NCBI RefSeq assembly: GCF_000282195.1
Contig: NZ_AKJT01000037.1
Location: 30,099-94,098, forward strand
Direction: 5' to 3'
DNA from: Pseudomonas sp. GM18
Lineage (GTDB): Bacteria > Pseudomonadota > Gammaproteobacteria > Pseudomonadales > Pseudomonadaceae
Length of the DNA: 64,000 nt
The translations under genes were made by a program, and so were the position numbers. Of this stretch, positions 17,005 to 28,100 are shown piece after piece; positions within the stretch are counted from its first letter, which is position 1, and each line of letters opens with the position of its first letter. The notes under the pieces were generated by a model. That model saw only the letters and a program-made list of their open reading frames with translations. It searched no databases and was not told the origin of the DNA.

Positions 17005-17727
17005 CTACAGGTTTTGTGTGAGGGCCGCTAAAACCTCAGTCACAGACCAAAACTCCCGCTCAACCCCCGGCAACACCGGCCGCTTCAACACCAACACTGG
17101 CACTCCACGTTCCCGCGCCACTTCCAGTTTCGGCTCGGTGGCGGTGCTGCCGCTGTTCTTGCTGATCAGCACGTCGATCCGCCGTCGCTCGAACAACGCG
17201 TGTTCGTCCTCGATCAGAAACGGCCCACGCGCGCCGATCACTTCGCAGCGCTCGTTGCCCGGATAAACGTCCAGTGCACGCAACGTCCAGAATTGCTCCG
17301 GCGGGATTTCGTGCAGGTGCTGCAATGGCTCGCGACCGAGGGTGAACAGCGGTCGGCGAAAGGGTTTCAGCGCTTCGATCAGCTCGCCCCAGTCGCTGAC
17401 TTCGCGCCAGTCATCTGTGGCTTGTGGCTGCCAGGCCGGACGGCGCAAGGCCCAGCAGGCAATGCCGCTCAACTTCGCGGCGGTGGCGGCGTTGTGGCTG
17501 ATGCGGGCCGCGTAGGGGTGGGTCGCATCCAGCAGCAGGTCAATGCCTTCGTCACGAATGAACTGCGCCAGACCTTCGGCGCCGCCATAGCCGCCAACGC
17601 GGACCTGGCAGTTCAGATCGGTCGGCACCCGACCGACACCGGCCAGGCTATAGATGTGCTCCGGGCCCAGGGTTCGGGCGATGGCCAGGGCCTCAGTGAC
17701 GCCGCCAAGCAACAACACACGCTTCAT
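17005..17727 (-). CDS. cobK: Precorrin-6A reductase CobK
   Basis: A 240-residue NADPH-dependent reductase acting on precorrin-6A in aerobic cobalamin synthesis. Family phrases are [15 protein letters not shown] at the start, [11 protein letters not shown], and [16 protein letters not shown] near the end. The ATG at 17727 overlaps the cbiD stop (CAATGA). The frame remains open into cbiD as far as 18048, but that extension is an out-of-frame reading of cbiD. Last gene of the leftward cob arm. Confidence 0.93.
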   Translation of the reverse strand: MKRVLLLGGVTEALAIARTLGPEHIYSLAGVGRVPTDLNCQVRVGGYGGAEGLAQFIRDEGIDLLLDATHPYAARISHNAATAAKLSGIACWALRRPAWQPQATDDWREVSDWGELIEALKPFRRPLFTLGREPLQHLHEIPPEQFWTLRALDVYPGNERCEVIGARGPFLIEDEHALFERRRIDVLISKNSGSTATEPKLEVARERGVPVLVLKRPVLPGVEREFWSVTEVLAALTQNL

Positions 17728-18821
17728 TGAAAAACTCCCGCGTGGCCGACGATCCCGCCCTGGCGATCGATGGCGAACACTTCGACCTGAACCTGCGCCG
17801 GCACCACGCTGCGGGCAAAGTCGAGGGCGTGCTGACACACCGCGTCGCCGAGGGCGATCCCGGCGGCGCTGGCCATGGCCAAGGCTTGCTGACTGGTATT
17901 GGCGTCGCGGATCGCCTGTTGCAACGCCGCATCGGCACCGACCGCCGCGGCCCATTCGGCCAGTTGCGGCAGGTCGATGCTTGAATGCCGACTGTGCAAA
18001 TCCATGTGCCCGGCCGCCAGTTTGCTGATCTTGCCGAAGCCGCCGCACAGGCTGAGTTTATCCACAGGCACTTTGCGCAAGTGCTTGAGTACCGCACCGA
18101 CGAAGTCGCCCATTTCGATCAGGGCGATTTCCGGCAAGTCGTAGACCCGGCGCATGGTGTCTTCGCTGGCGTTGCCAGTGCACGCGGCGATGTGCAGGTA
18201 GCCATTGGTTTTGGCGACGTCGATGCCCTGGTGGATCGAGGCGATGTAGGCGGCGCAGGAGAATGGCCGGACGATGCCGCTGGTGCCGAGGATCGACAAG
18301 CCGCCGAGAATGCCCAGCCGTGGGTTCATGGTTTTCAGCGCCAGGGCTTCGCCGTCCTCGACGTTTACCGTGACCTCGAAGCCGCCCTGGTAATTCAGTT
18401 CCTCGGCCAGCAACGTCAGGTGATCAGTGATCATCTTGCGCGGCACCGGGTTGATCGCCGGTTCGCCGACGTTCAGCACCAGCCCGGGCCGGGTGACGGT
18501 GCCGACACCACGGCCGGCGCTGAAGCGGATGCCCGGTTCGCTGTGCAGGCGCACCTGGGAAAACAGCAGGGCGCCGTGGGTCACGTCGGGGTCGTCGCCG
18601 GCGTCCTTGATCGTTCCGGCTTCGGCACCGTCGTCCGTCAGCCGACAGAATTCCAGGCGCATCTGCACCCGTTTGCCTTTGGGCAGAATGATTTCGACGG
18701 CGTCCGCTTCCACGCCGCCGAGCAGCAGGCGGGCGGCTGCGAGGCTGGTGGCGGTGGCGCAGCTGCCGGTGGTCAGGCCGCTGCGCAGCGGGGCGGGTTG
18801 TTCGGCGGTTTCGTCACGCAT
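17724..18821 (-). CDS. cbiD: Cobalt-precorrin-5B C1-methyltransferase CbiD
   Basis: A 365-residue enzyme identified by [22 protein letters not shown] at the N-terminus (given here in part as [16 protein letters not shown]), the [14 protein letters not shown] block and [21 protein letters not shown]. It methylates C1 of the corrin ring and is found in many pseudomonads alongside otherwise aerobic (Cob-type) genes. Overlaps cobL by eight bases upstream and cobK by four downstream, so expression is presumably coupled. Confidence 0.93.
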   Translation of the reverse strand: MRDETAEQPAPLRSGLTTGSCATATSLAAARLLLGGVEADAVEIILPKGKRVQMRLEFCRLTDDGAEAGTIKDAGDDPDVTHGALLFSQVRLHSEPGIRFSAGRGVGTVTRPGLVLNVGEPAINPVPRKMITDHLTLLAEELNYQGGFEVTVNVEDGEALALKTMNPRLGILGGLSILGTSGIVRPFSCAAYIASIHQGIDVAKTNGYLHIAACTGNASEDTMRRVYDLPEIALIEMGDFVGAVLKHLRKVPVDKLSLCGGFGKISKLAAGHMDLHSRHSSIDLPQLAEWAAAVGADAALQQAIRDANTSQQALAMASAAGIALGDAVCQHALDFARSVVPAQVQVEVFAIDRQGGIVGHAGVFQ

Positions 18822-20025
18822 CGAGGGGTTTCGTCACATCCAGCAAGGTAATCGGCAGCGCCTGACGCCAGGTATCGAACTCGCCCAACGGTTGCGCCTG
18901 GGCGACGTGAATGCGGGTCAGCTCACCGCCATGCCGTTCACGCCAGGCCATCAAGGTCACTTCGCTTTGCAGGGTCACGGCGTTGGCGATCAACCGGCCA
19001 CCGGGTTTGAGCTGGGCCCAGCAAGTGTCGAGCACGCCTTCGCGAGTGACGCCACCACCGATAAATATCGCGTCCGGGCGTTCGAGCCCGCTCAGGGCTT
19101 GCGGAGCACTGCCGCGAATCAGTTGCAGGCCGGGCACGCCCAGGGCATCGCGGTTGTGTTCGATCAACGACTGCCGTCCCTCATCCGCTTCGATGGCCAG
19201 CGCCCGGCAACTCGGGTGAGCGCGCATCCATTCGATGCCGATCGAACCGCTGCCGGCGCCGACGTCCCACAGCAGTTCGCCGGGGACCGGGGCGAGGCGC
19301 GCAAGGGTGATGGCGCGTACATCGCGTTTAGTTAGTTGGCCGTCGTGCTGGAAAGCGGAGTCTGGCAGGCCGGCCAATCGGGACAAGCGCGGTGTGTTCG
19401 GTTCAGCAATGCATTCAATGGCGATCAGGTTCAGATCGGCGATCACCGGGTCGCTCCAGTCGTTGGCGACGCCCTCGATGCGTCGTTCGGTTTCACCGCC
19501 CAGATGTTCCAACACGGTGAGGCGACTCGGTCCGAAACCGCGCTCACGCAGTAGCGCCGCGATGGCCGCCGGACTCTGGCCGTCGTTGCTCAGCACCAGC
19601 AAACGCACACCACTGAACACATGGGCGTTGAGCGCGGCGACGGGGCGGGCGACCACCGACAGCGTCACCGCATCCTGCAACGGCCAGCCCAGGCGAGCGG
19701 CTGCCAGCGATACGGAAGAGGGGGCGGGCAGGATCAGCATTTCTGTGGCGGGCAGTTGCCGCGCCAGGCTGGCACCGACGCCGAAGAACATCGGATCGCC
19801 GCTGGCCAGCACACACACCGGCTCGCCACGCAGCGCCAGTACCGGCTCGAGGGTAAACGGACTGGGCCAGGGCTGGCGTTCGCCGCGAATGCACACGGGC
19901 AACAAATCCAGTTGCCGCTGGCCGCCGAAGATCCGCGAAGCGCCCAGCAGGGCATGGCGGGCATTCTTGCCCAGGCCCTTGAAGCCGTCTTCACCGATAC
20001 CTACTACTGTCAGCCAGGGCGACAT
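18814..20025 (-). CDS. cobL: Precorrin-6Y C5,15-methyltransferase (decarboxylating) CobL
   Basis: A 403-residue fusion of a CbiE-like domain and a CbiT-like domain. The CbiE part opens with [11 protein letters not shown] and contains [17 protein letters not shown]. The CbiT part, from about residue 230, contains [16 protein letters not shown] as the SAM-binding loop and [17 protein letters not shown]. It methylates C5 and C15 and decarboxylates the acetate side chain. First gene of the leftward cob arm, starting at the ATG at 20025. It diverges from cobG across a 144-bp gap. Confidence 0.93.
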   Translation of the reverse strand: MSPWLTVVGIGEDGFKGLGKNARHALLGASRIFGGQRQLDLLPVCIRGERQPWPSPFTLEPVLALRGEPVCVLASGDPMFFGVGASLARQLPATEMLILPAPSSVSLAAARLGWPLQDAVTLSVVARPVAALNAHVFSGVRLLVLSNDGQSPAAIAALLRERGFGPSRLTVLEHLGGETERRIEGVANDWSDPVIADLNLIAIECIAEPNTPRLSRLAGLPDSAFQHDGQLTKRDVRAITLARLAPVPGELLWDVGAGSGSIGIEWMRAHPSCRALAIEADEGRQSLIEHNRDALGVPGLQLIRGSAPQALSGLERPDAIFIGGGVTREGVLDTCWAQLKPGGRLIANAVTLQSEVTLMAWRERHGGELTRIHVAQAQPLGEFDTWRQALPITLLDVTKPLDA

Positions 20026-20060
20026 CTGCAGTCCTCAAAAAAATGCCTTAAAGGGGGGGT

Positions 20061-20090
20061 TCCGACGGGCAGGCTTTTCATGCCGTCGGA
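20061..20090. promoter_or_regulatory. Inverted repeat in the cobL/cobG divergent promoter region
   Basis: TCCGACGG (20061-20068) pairs with CCGTCGGA (20083-20090), extendable to ten pairs with one bulge. It lies in the only gap (20026-20169) available for the two divergent cob promoters. It may be an operator or an RNA hairpin; no cobalamin riboswitch core was recognised there. Confidence 0.3.
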
Positions 20091-20169
20091 CAAAGCAGGC
20101 ATAATACCGCGCCTTCGCCCGCGAAGCGCCTTTCCCACACTGCCGGTCGCCCCTTTGAACGAACGCCCG

Positions 20170-21471
20170 ATGTCCACCGCCTTACGCCCCTCGGCCTGCC
20201 CGGGGTTGCTGCGCATCGTCCCGGCGCTGGATGGCGGCATCTGTCGGATCAAATTGACCGGCGGCTCGATCAACGCTGCCCAGGCTGAAGCGGTGGCCAG
20301 CGCAGCCGAACGGTTTGCCGGGGGCGTGATCGAGGCGACCAACCGCGCCAACCTGCAGATTCGCGGGATTGGCAGTGAGCAGACGGCACTCATCGACAGC
20401 CTGCTCGCTGCAGGGTTGGGCCCGAGCACCGCAGCGGGTGACGATGTGCGCAATTTGATGCTCAGCCCGGCCGCCGGGATTGATCGGCACATGCTCTTCG
20501 ACACGCGTGCGCTCGCGCAGCAGATCCTCGCCACCCTGCAAAGCCACGAACGTTTCCACGAACTCAGTGCCAAGTTTGCCGTGCAACTGGATGGCGGCGA
20601 GGCGTTGGCGATGCTCGAACACCCGCATGATTTGTGGTTGTCTGCTGCTGAGCAAGAGGGCGAACAGTTGCTGGCATTCGGACTGGCGGGTTGCCCCACG
20701 GACAGGCCCGCAGGCGCGGTTTCACTCGAGCAGGGGCACGCGCTGGTGGTTGCGGTGCTGGAGTTGTTTCTCGACCTGGCGCGTCCCGATCAAACACGGA
20801 TGCGTCATTTGCTGGCCGAATACCCGCTCGCAGAGTTTCTTGCTCGCCTGGCCGAGCAGGTGCGCTTGAAGTCGATTTCCGATTGGCAGCGTTCACCGAG
20901 TCCGGACGTGCTGCACATCGGCGCTCATCCGCAACGTGAAATCGAGTATGTCTACATCGGCGCCGTACCTCCTTTGGGACGACTCGACCCCGCCATGCTC
21001 AGAGGCGCGGCACAACTGGCGCGCGAGTTCGGCGATTCGAGCCTGCGTTTCACCCCATGGCAAAGTCTGTTGCTGCCCACGGTTCAAAAAGAGCAGGTGC
21101 CCGAAGTCATTCGGCGCCTGGAACAACTGGGCCTGCTGTGCAAGGCCGATCAGCCCTTGTCACGGTTGATCGCCTGCACCGGTTCCGCTGGCTGCGCTAA
21201 AGGCCTGGCCGATACCAAGCGCGACGCCGTGCAATTGGCCGCGCTGTTGCCGCGTCACGATCAAGCAGTGCATTTGTCCGGCTGCCGGCGTTCCTGCGCC
21301 GCCGCCCATGTGGCGCCCGTCACTTTGCTGGCTGTCGCCCCCGGTCACTACGACCTCTATCTTCGCGATGCAGCGCAGCCGGGTTTCGGCACGCTGCACG
21401 CACACAACCTTACTATTGAAGCGGTCGCAGCCTTGCTCGACGCCCGCTCACGGAGCGCCCTTGATGCTTGA
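20170..21471 (+). CDS. cobG: Precorrin-3B synthase CobG
   Basis: A 433-residue sulfite/nitrite-reductase-like enzyme that uses oxygen to make precorrin-3B, committing the pathway to the aerobic route. Four cysteines for the iron-sulfur centre are visible in CTGSAGCAKGLADT and LSGCRRSCAAAH. The N-terminus reads SACPGLLRIVPALDGGICR. The ATG at 20170 is chosen; the frame is open upstream to 19621, but that stretch reads antisense to cobL. The stop overlaps the cobH start. Confidence 0.92.
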   Translation: MSTALRPSACPGLLRIVPALDGGICRIKLTGGSINAAQAEAVASAAERFAGGVIEATNRANLQIRGIGSEQTALIDSLLAAGLGPSTAAGDDVRNLMLSPAAGIDRHMLFDTRALAQQILATLQSHERFHELSAKFAVQLDGGEALAMLEHPHDLWLSAAEQEGEQLLAFGLAGCPTDRPAGAVSLEQGHALVVAVLELFLDLARPDQTRMRHLLAEYPLAEFLARLAEQVRLKSISDWQRSPSPDVLHIGAHPQREIEYVYIGAVPPLGRLDPAMLRGAAQLAREFGDSSLRFTPWQSLLLPTVQKEQVPEVIRRLEQLGLLCKADQPLSRLIACTGSAGCAKGLADTKRDAVQLAALLPRHDQAVHLSGCRRSCAAAHVAPVTLLAVAPGHYDLYLRDAAQPGFGTLHAHNLTIEAVAALLDARSRSALDA

Positions 21472-22090
21472 TTACATCCGCGACGGTCAGGAGATCTATC
21501 GCAACTCCTTCGCGATCATTCGCGCCGAGGCCAACCTTGCGCGTATTCCGGCCGATCTGGAGAAACTCGCCGTGCGGGTGATCCACGCCTGCGGCATGGT
21601 CGAGGCCATCGACGGGCTACAGTTTTCCGAAGGCGCCGGCAAGGCCGGGCGTGATGCGCTGGCCGCCGGTGCGCCGATTCTGTGCGATGCGCGGATGGTC
21701 AGTGAAGGCGTGACCCGCGCGCGTCTGCCGGCCAATAACCCAGTGATTTGCACCCTGCGCGACGACAGCGTGCCGGAGCTTGCCCGTGAGCTGGGCAACA
21801 CCCGTTCCGCTGCCGCGCTGGAGCTGTGGCGCCCGCACCTGGAAGGCAGCGTGGTGGTAATCGGCAATGCACCGACCGCACTGTTTTATCTGTTGGAAAT
21901 GCTCGATGCCGGCGCGCCGAAACCCGCGCTGATCCTCGGCTTCCCGGTGGGCTTCGTCGGCGCCGCCGAATCCAAGGCGATGCTCGCGGCGGACAGCCGT
22001 GGCGTGCCTTTCGTCATCATGCAAGGCCGGCTGGGCGGTAGCGCCATGGCCGCCGCCGCTGTCAACGCCCTCGCCACGGAGATCGAATGA
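21464..22090 (+). CDS. cobH: Precorrin-8X methylmutase CobH
   Basis: A 208-residue enzyme moving a methyl group from C11 to C12 to form hydrogenobyrinate. The catalytic histidine lies in VIHACGM (His41), and the family blocks [20 protein letters not shown] (in part) and [14 protein letters not shown] are present. CGGAG lies before the ATG at 21464, which overlaps the end of cobG by eight bases. The cobI start overlaps its stop. Second gene of the rightward arm. Confidence 0.94.
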   Translation: MLDYIRDGQEIYRNSFAIIRAEANLARIPADLEKLAVRVIHACGMVEAIDGLQFSEGAGKAGRDALAAGAPILCDARMVSEGVTRARLPANNPVICTLRDDSVPELARELGNTRSAAALELWRPHLEGSVVVIGNAPTALFYLLEMLDAGAPKPALILGFPVGFVGAAESKAMLAADSRGVPFVIMQGRLGGSAMAAAAVNALATEIE

Positions 22091-22821
22091 TGCAGCAACC
22101 TGGACGTTTGATTGGCCTGGGCGTCGGCCCCGGTGATCCGGAACTGATTACCGTCAAAGCCTTGCGCCTGCTGCGTGAATCGCCGGTGGTGGCGTACTTC
22201 GTCGCCAAGGGCAAGAAGGGCAATGCGTTCGGCATCATCGAAGCGCATCTGCAGGATGCACAGACCCTGTTGCCGCTGGTTTACCCGGTGACCACCGAAG
22301 CGTTGCCAGCACCGTTGTCGTACGAACAAGTGATCAGCGATTTCTACGATGCGGCCGGCGAAGAACTCGCTGCGCATCTGGATGCGGGCCGTGACGTGGC
22401 GGTGATCTGCGAAGGCGATCCGTTCTTCTACGGCTCTTACATGTACCTGCACGATCGTCTGGCCGAGCGCTACGAAGCTGAAGTCGTGCCGGGTGTCTGC
22501 TCGATGCTCGGTGGCGCGTCGGTACTCGGTGCGCCGCTGGTGTATCGCAATCAGAGCCTGTCGGTGTTGTCGGGTGTGTTGCCTCACGACGACCTCAAAC
22601 GGCGACTGGCCGACGCCGATGCGGCGGTGATCATGAAACTGGGGCGCAACTTTCCCAAGGTCCGCCAGGTGCTGGAAGAGCTCGGTCTGGCGCAGCGTGC
22701 GCTGTACGTGGAGCGCGCGACCATGGCTAATCAGAAGATCGTACCGCTGGATCAGGTCGAGCCGATGTCCTCGCCGTATTTCTCGCTGATCATCGTTCCC
22801 GGTGAAAGGTGGCAAGGCTGA
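22087..22821 (+). CDS. cobI: Precorrin-2 C20-methyltransferase CobI
   Basis: A 244-residue tetrapyrrole methylase. [20 protein letters not shown] is the family start, [19 protein letters not shown] the central block, and [10 protein letters not shown] the third. It uses SAM to methylate precorrin-2 at C20. ATG overlaps the cobH stop, and its own TGA overlaps the cobJ ATG. Length is as expected for the family. Confidence 0.94.
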   Translation: MMQQPGRLIGLGVGPGDPELITVKALRLLRESPVVAYFVAKGKKGNAFGIIEAHLQDAQTLLPLVYPVTTEALPAPLSYEQVISDFYDAAGEELAAHLDAGRDVAVICEGDPFFYGSYMYLHDRLAERYEAEVVPGVCSMLGGASVLGAPLVYRNQSLSVLSGVLPHDDLKRRLADADAAVIMKLGRNFPKVRQVLEELGLAQRALYVERATMANQKIVPLDQVEPMSSPYFSLIIVPGERWQG

Positions 22822-24521
22822 TGGCCCATTCCACTCCGGCGATTGTCATTCTCGGTAATGGCAGCCTCGCGACCGCACGCAAGATTGCACGGCTATACCC
22901 CGGCGCGCTGATCCATGGACTGGCCGAACGGGTCGAAGGCGCGGATCGTGTTTATCACGAGTTCGGCGCGACCCTGCGTGAGCTTTATCAACAGGACACG
23001 CCGATCATCGCCCTGTGCGCGGCAGGGATCGTAATTCGCACTCTGGCGCCGTTGCTGCTGGAAAAAGGCGCCGAACCGCCGGTGCTGGCCGTGGCTGAGG
23101 ACGGCAGCGCGGTGGTGCCGTTGCTCGGAGGCCTCGGCGGGGTGAACGTCATGGCGCGCGAGATCGCCGCCGGCCTTGACGTCGCGGCGGCGATCACCAC
23201 CAGCGGTGAATTGCGCTTCGGCACTTGTCTGCTCAATCCACCGAGCGGTTATGCCCTGGGTGATCTGGAACTGGGCAAGCGCTTCGTCTCGGATTTGCTC
23301 GCAGGTCAAAGCGTGCGCGTTGAAGGGGCTGCGCCGTGGCTTGATCAGGCACAGTTACCGGAAGATCCCCAGGCTCGGTTGTCGATTCATGTCGGCAGTG
23401 CCGAGCGCACGCCTGCGGCCAATGAATTGATGATCTACCCGCGCAGCGTGCTGGTGGCGGTGAGCGCCGAGGTGGCGGACCTGCCGAGCGCCGTTCGAAT
23501 GGCTTTGCATCAGGCGAAAATCGCTGTGCAATCGCTGGCGTGCCTGTTGGCCAGCGACTTGGACATGGCCAACCCTGCGTTGCGCGAAGCGGCGCTTGAG
23601 CTGGGCGTGCCACTGCGGTTTGCGTCGGTCAGCGGCGTCAGCGAGTTGGCCCGCCACACCGTACCGCACGCTACCGTCGTGACGGCGGATAGCGGGATCG
23701 CCATCGCAGTGGCCAGTCAGCCACTGGAACTTGCGCAGATCGGTCGTGCGCGCGGTCGGTTGGCCGTGATCGGCCTGGGCCCTGGCGCTGCCGAACTGAT
23801 GGTGCCGGCGGTCAAGGCCGAACTGGCGCGCGCTAATGACGTGCTCGGTTATGAAACCTACGTACGTATGGCCGGGCCATTTCGCGACGATCAGGTGTTG
23901 CACTGCACCGACAATCGCGAAGAAATGCAGCGTGCCCGCCACGCCTTTGAACTGGCGGCCCAAGGGCGGTCGGTGGTGGTGGTTTCGTCCGGGGATCCGG
24001 GCGTGTTCGCCATGGCGGCGGCGGTACTCGAGGCGTTGCACGAGTCGAGTGAGCCCGCATGGCACAGCGTCGATCTGGAGATTCTTCCGGGTGTCTCCGC
24101 GTCCCTGGCAACGGCGGCTCAGGCCGGTGCTCCGTTGGGCCATGATTTCTGTGTGATGTCGCTGTCGGACAACCTCAAGCCTTGGGCAATTATCGAGAAG
24201 CGTCTGGATTTGGCGTCTCAGGCCGACCTGGCGCTGGCGTTCTACAACCCGATCTCGCGGTCGCGCCCTTGGCAACTGGGCCGGGCACTGGAGATCGTCG
24301 CGCAACACCGCACCGCTGAAACGCCGGTGGTGCTGGGTCGCGACATTGGCCGCCCGGGCCAGACTTTGCGCGTTATCACTTTGGGGCAGCTGACCCCGGA
24401 TCAGGTGGATATGCGCACCATGGTGCTGATCGGCTCTTCCACCACCTGCGAGTTCCCGCGTGCCGAGGGTGGCAAGTGGGTGTATACGCCTCGCTGGTAC
24501 GGCGACAAGCCAGCCGGGTAA
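22821..24521 (+). CDS. cobJ: CbiG-CobJ fusion: precorrin-3B C17-methyltransferase with CbiG domain
   Basis: A 566-residue two-part protein. Residues 1 to about 305 resemble CbiG: LCAAGIVIRTLAPLL, GGVNVMAREIAAGL, and a C-terminal CbiG block GIAIAVASQPLELAQIGRA. From about residue 312 a tetrapyrrole methylase begins with VIGLGPGAAELM and contains VVVSSGDPGVFAMAAAVLEAL and LPGVSASLATAAQAGAPLGHDF (parts shown). It makes precorrin-4 by C17 methylation and ring contraction. The fusion is common in pseudomonads as I recall. Start ATG 22821 follows AAGG; a GTG at 22809 is an alternative. Last gene of the rightward arm, followed by a hairpin at 24528-24548. Confidence 0.92.
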   Translation: MAHSTPAIVILGNGSLATARKIARLYPGALIHGLAERVEGADRVYHEFGATLRELYQQDTPIIALCAAGIVIRTLAPLLLEKGAEPPVLAVAEDGSAVVPLLGGLGGVNVMAREIAAGLDVAAAITTSGELRFGTCLLNPPSGYALGDLELGKRFVSDLLAGQSVRVEGAAPWLDQAQLPEDPQARLSIHVGSAERTPAANELMIYPRSVLVAVSAEVADLPSAVRMALHQAKIAVQSLACLLASDLDMANPALREAALELGVPLRFASVSGVSELARHTVPHATVVTADSGIAIAVASQPLELAQIGRARGRLAVIGLGPGAAELMVPAVKAELARANDVLGYETYVRMAGPFRDDQVLHCTDNREEMQRARHAFELAAQGRSVVVVSSGDPGVFAMAAAVLEALHESSEPAWHSVDLEILPGVSASLATAAQAGAPLGHDFCVMSLSDNLKPWAIIEKRLDLASQADLALAFYNPISRSRPWQLGRALEIVAQHRTAETPVVLGRDIGRPGQTLRVITLGQLTPDQVDMRTMVLIGSSTTCEFPRAEGGKWVYTPRWYGDKPAG

Positions 24522-24527
24522 GCCATG

Positions 24528-24548
24528 GCGGCCAGATCTGCTGGCCGC
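24528..24548 (+). terminator. Hairpin after cobJ
   Basis: Perfect 8-bp stem GCGGCCAG/CTGGCCGC with a 5-base loop, beginning six bases past the cobJ stop. A C-rich tract rather than T-tract follows, so termination may be weak or factor-assisted. Confidence 0.5.
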
Positions 24549-25190
24549 AATCCCCCCTTCGATGCGTAGGATTTTTCACCGTGCATCCACAGAAAGATGC
24601 TCGGATACCCGCCGTACATTAACCGGGTGCGTCTGGAACGTTTTTGCGGGCGCATCAGGCAATTCACTATCCGGCTCATTATGTTCTGAAGCAACCGACG
24701 CAGGCCGTTTGGTTCAAGGTCGTGCGCAGTTTGTTAATAGCCGTTTCTGTCAAAGATAAAAGTTACATTTGTTTTTCTAGCTTAAGTGTAATTAATTGAT
24801 TGGCTGTTCGATTGAGGTTGTTGTTTTTATCGCTTGGTGTTTTTTGAGTGCGGCGACTTAAACAGGGTCTGTGTTATCTGCTGCTTTGCCAGATGCAGCA
24901 TTGAACCGCTAAATAGGTTGATAAGAACATCGTCAATTTCAGAGTCTTCAGCGCTGGTTTAAATATTAATTCAGGTTCGCAATCGTCGATGGACTGTGCT
25001 TGGTATTGTTTTGCTTATCTTTTGTCTGTTGTTTTTGACTGTTTTAATGCTCTGGATTTTCGGTTGGTCATCAATTGTTTGTTTTCTTGTTTGAGGCTGA
25101 AAATCAGTTTGGTTAGTATTGTTTTAAAGTCGGATGCGTTTATCCGTCTTGGTGGGTAACCCCCTTTTATTTTTACAAGGAAGTATTTCT
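24549..25190. other. Long AT-rich non-coding leader before the toxin gene
   Basis: About 640 bases without a convincing gene. Base composition changes sharply after about 24740: the stretch to 25130 is visibly AT-rich with many T runs, unlike the GC-rich cob genes before it. That is what one expects of laterally acquired DNA and of regions bound by MvaT/H-NS-type silencers. No tRNA, integrase or direct repeat that would mark an island edge was seen. A weak promoter candidate lies at 25091-25119. Confidence 0.6.
25091..25119 (+). promoter_or_regulatory. Candidate sigma-70 promoter for the toxin gene
   Basis: TTGAGG (25091-25096) and TAGTAT (25114-25119) are separated by exactly 17 bases; each matches four of six consensus bases. 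Transcription would start near 25126, giving a leader of about 65 nt before the ATG at 25191. In such AT-rich DNA chance matches are frequent. Confidence 0.3.
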
Positions 25191-28100
25191 ATGGGTGAGC
25201 AAGCTGCTGTTCGTGTGAACGGCTACGTCAATTTTATTGATTTATTTAAACTGTCTGACCTTGAGCAGGCGTTACAGGAATATAAAGGATCAGAGGATTA
25301 TGATGCCGTGTTTCGGTATTACTTCGGTTGTATCGGGCTGCTCGATTTCCCCCGGATGCTGGTGCCGCTCGGTTTACTGCGTCACGCACTGAAGTCCTTT
25401 GTCAAACCCACGCAGAGGCGTCGACGTGCGGCAGAGTCGGAGCCGTTAAACGCGCCGGATGAAGGTCACGTTCCCGGCCTGACTGAGATTCTAGACAGAG
25501 TTGAGGGGTTCCATGAGCGTCTGTCCAACAGTATCGAACAGCTGACTGTCACGCCGACTGAAGTACCGAAAAACCTGCACTTCGTCTGGCTCGGCGGCGG
25601 CATCGGGGATATTCAGCGCGACTACATCAATGTCTGGAAGCAGGTTATGCACGGGCATGGTTACACCGTCAAACTCTGGTACGACAGCGATGCGCTACTG
25701 GCGCATGAAACCAATCGGATCATTGTCCAGGCTGCCAAGGCCGACGCTATGCACAGCGGTGGACAGCTCAGCAAGACAGCTATCGAGCTTGGCGATAAGT
25801 ACGAAGAGCGAGCCATCGTCCTCAAGCAACAAATGTTTGCGCATATCACCGACGCTGTAGAACTTGGGGTAGAAGCCGATGATGCAAGGGTTGATCTTCT
25901 CGTTCGCGGTTATGGCCAGAACGAAGCGCACTTGAAAGCCTTGAAGAAAAAAAACATTCGCAGTATCGCTGTACTGGGCGAGGGGGGCGTTGAGCTTCGC
26001 GATCTGGCGGCGGAGCTAACGCCGCGCCGTTTACAGGCTATCTACGAACGAGAAATCAGCCTGCGTGGAAACCTTGCGGCTGCGTCCGATGTTGTGCGCG
26101 TCGAGGCCTTGATGGCTGAAGGTGGAAGTTACGCGGATGTCGACAACTTGCCACCTCTTCTGGAAAACCTCGGCGGCGTGGACATCAGCCAATTTGGCAC
26201 CGATGAGCGATTGGGGGTGCTGCAATTATTGCTTGATGAAAATCCCGAGTGGATGCCAGGCCGTCAGGCTGTACGTAGCAAGTACACCAACCAGGTTGAC
26301 TACCTCTCTTCGGAGCATCGCACGAGGCTGGAATTATTTGCCAAAAGTCGTCCAGCCTTGAGTAGTGTTTTTCGTCTGCCGACAGAACGTCTTGTCCGTC
26401 CGAACGGGATGCGGGCGGTCGTCGACCAAGGCGGATTGAGTAATGCATTTATGATGGCCCACGCCGGGTCGGAGATGCTCGATTCGGTGATCGACCGATT
26501 CATACTTAACTATGAAGTGGTCGATGCTGTGGCTCGGCTGGCTATCGAGAGACAAGTTGCAATGACTGACGTCGATAGCATGATCGGCATTGCGACGGAG
26601 GTGATCGAGAGTAAATTTGGTCCCGTGCACGAATTGTCGGAGGAAACCAGGATCGCCCTCATCCCTCTGACTAGCGCTGCATCGTCCTATTACAGCGATG
26701 GTATTCGCCCCCAGAGCGACGCAACGATCTACCTGACAGGGCCTGGCGCGATGCGGGAAGGTATTGCGAGTTACGCCAGGACGCACTTCACCCCTCGAGC
26801 GTTTGAAACCTGGCGGGCGGACGTCGCTATTGTCGCCAAAGCGACCGTTAACCGCGCAACCGAGGAGGAGTTGGATCACTCATGGAAAGAAAACGAGAAC
26901 AACACGGCTCAATGGTTGAAAAATGAGCAAGCGCGCTGGGAGGAGGGTCAATTCAAAACACGTTTCGCAGGCAATCTGGCGCAACTGCTAAAACATCAGA
27001 CAATTGATTTCGAAGAAGGCTGGCCGGTGGTTGAAGGGCGTTATGTCTTGTTGACTGAGCTGTTGCAACGTCTGGCCGACGAACTTGGAGAGCCCTTCCT
27101 GACGGCAATGAACGAGCAGCACACGGGCTCGGTGACCTTTAAAAAAGCATTGCCATTGAGCTTTGATGACCGGCAATTGATCCTCGCTCAGGATATCAGG
27201 GCATTACCACCCGCTTCACAGAGCGATTCGACGACTCGCAACTTGTCCCTTGACGAAGTGCTGATGCGAATCGCTAAAGATTCATTTCACAGCGGGCAAT
27301 TGAGTCCCCGACAACGGCTGTTGCTTGGCGCACTGCTAGGGGTGCAAGCACTGGATAACCGCAACTTCGAAACTGTGAATGCCGAGTTAAGCAATCTGGC
27401 CAACACGGTCTCCGAGCTCGGCGTGTCTGGCCGCTATGCGGTTCTGGAGCGAGAACTATTCAGGCGCAAGACACCGGCTTTCCTTGAGGGAATGGCAAAC
27501 CCTCAAAATGAGGGGCCAGCGTTCTCCGAAAAAGCACTGACACTCAAGAAAAACGCGCTCGAGCAGCCGTTGACCTTGCGCCAATGGGGCCAGCAGGTCG
27601 CTCGAATCCGGCACCTGGCAAAGCTTGAACACCGTGACCGTGTTGTTGAGCGAGTGGGCATTGTTCTGGACGATATCGAGGCGTCCGCAGTGAAACTCGT
27701 TCCCCAGGATCTGTTGCTTCGCACTCCAGGCGATAGCGTAGGGGGACGATGCTACCCGCTGGCATTGGCAATGGCAGCGGCGCTGGCGGAAGGACCCCAG
27801 GCCGCCAATACGTTGCGAGAGCGATTCTACCTGGGTGTTATCGAGCCCGAGGGGCATGACTCAAGCGTATTTTTAAACGCTCTGGAAGAAATGGGAGGCC
27901 TACAGCTCAACGAAGTAGGCATGGGGCTGGACCGCTCAAGCCTGGAGCAGGTCGTAGGGCTGCTGGCGGCCAAAACATCCGACACTACCCTGATGCTCAA
28001 CTCCGATAACCACGCCATGTTGGTGGCCAAAACCTTTAAAGGTGAGCGCAGCACCTATCACTTCTATGATCCGAATTTTGCGCTGTTCGAGTTTGAGCAG

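Noticed and set aside
20026..20169. A cobalamin riboswitch between the divergent cob arms
   Set aside because: The 144-bp gap is too short for two riboswitches and I could not find the conserved B12-box on either strand; only a small inverted repeat is present.
19621..20169. A long N-terminal extension of cobG, and likewise extensions of cobK (to 18048) and dsbD (to 49006)
   Set aside because: The extensions read through cobL antisense, cbiD out of frame, and a REP element. The internal ATGs give normal family lengths.
24549..25190. A small gene in the AT-rich region before the toxin
   Set aside because: Frames there are short, lack ribosome binding sites and show no protein-like composition.
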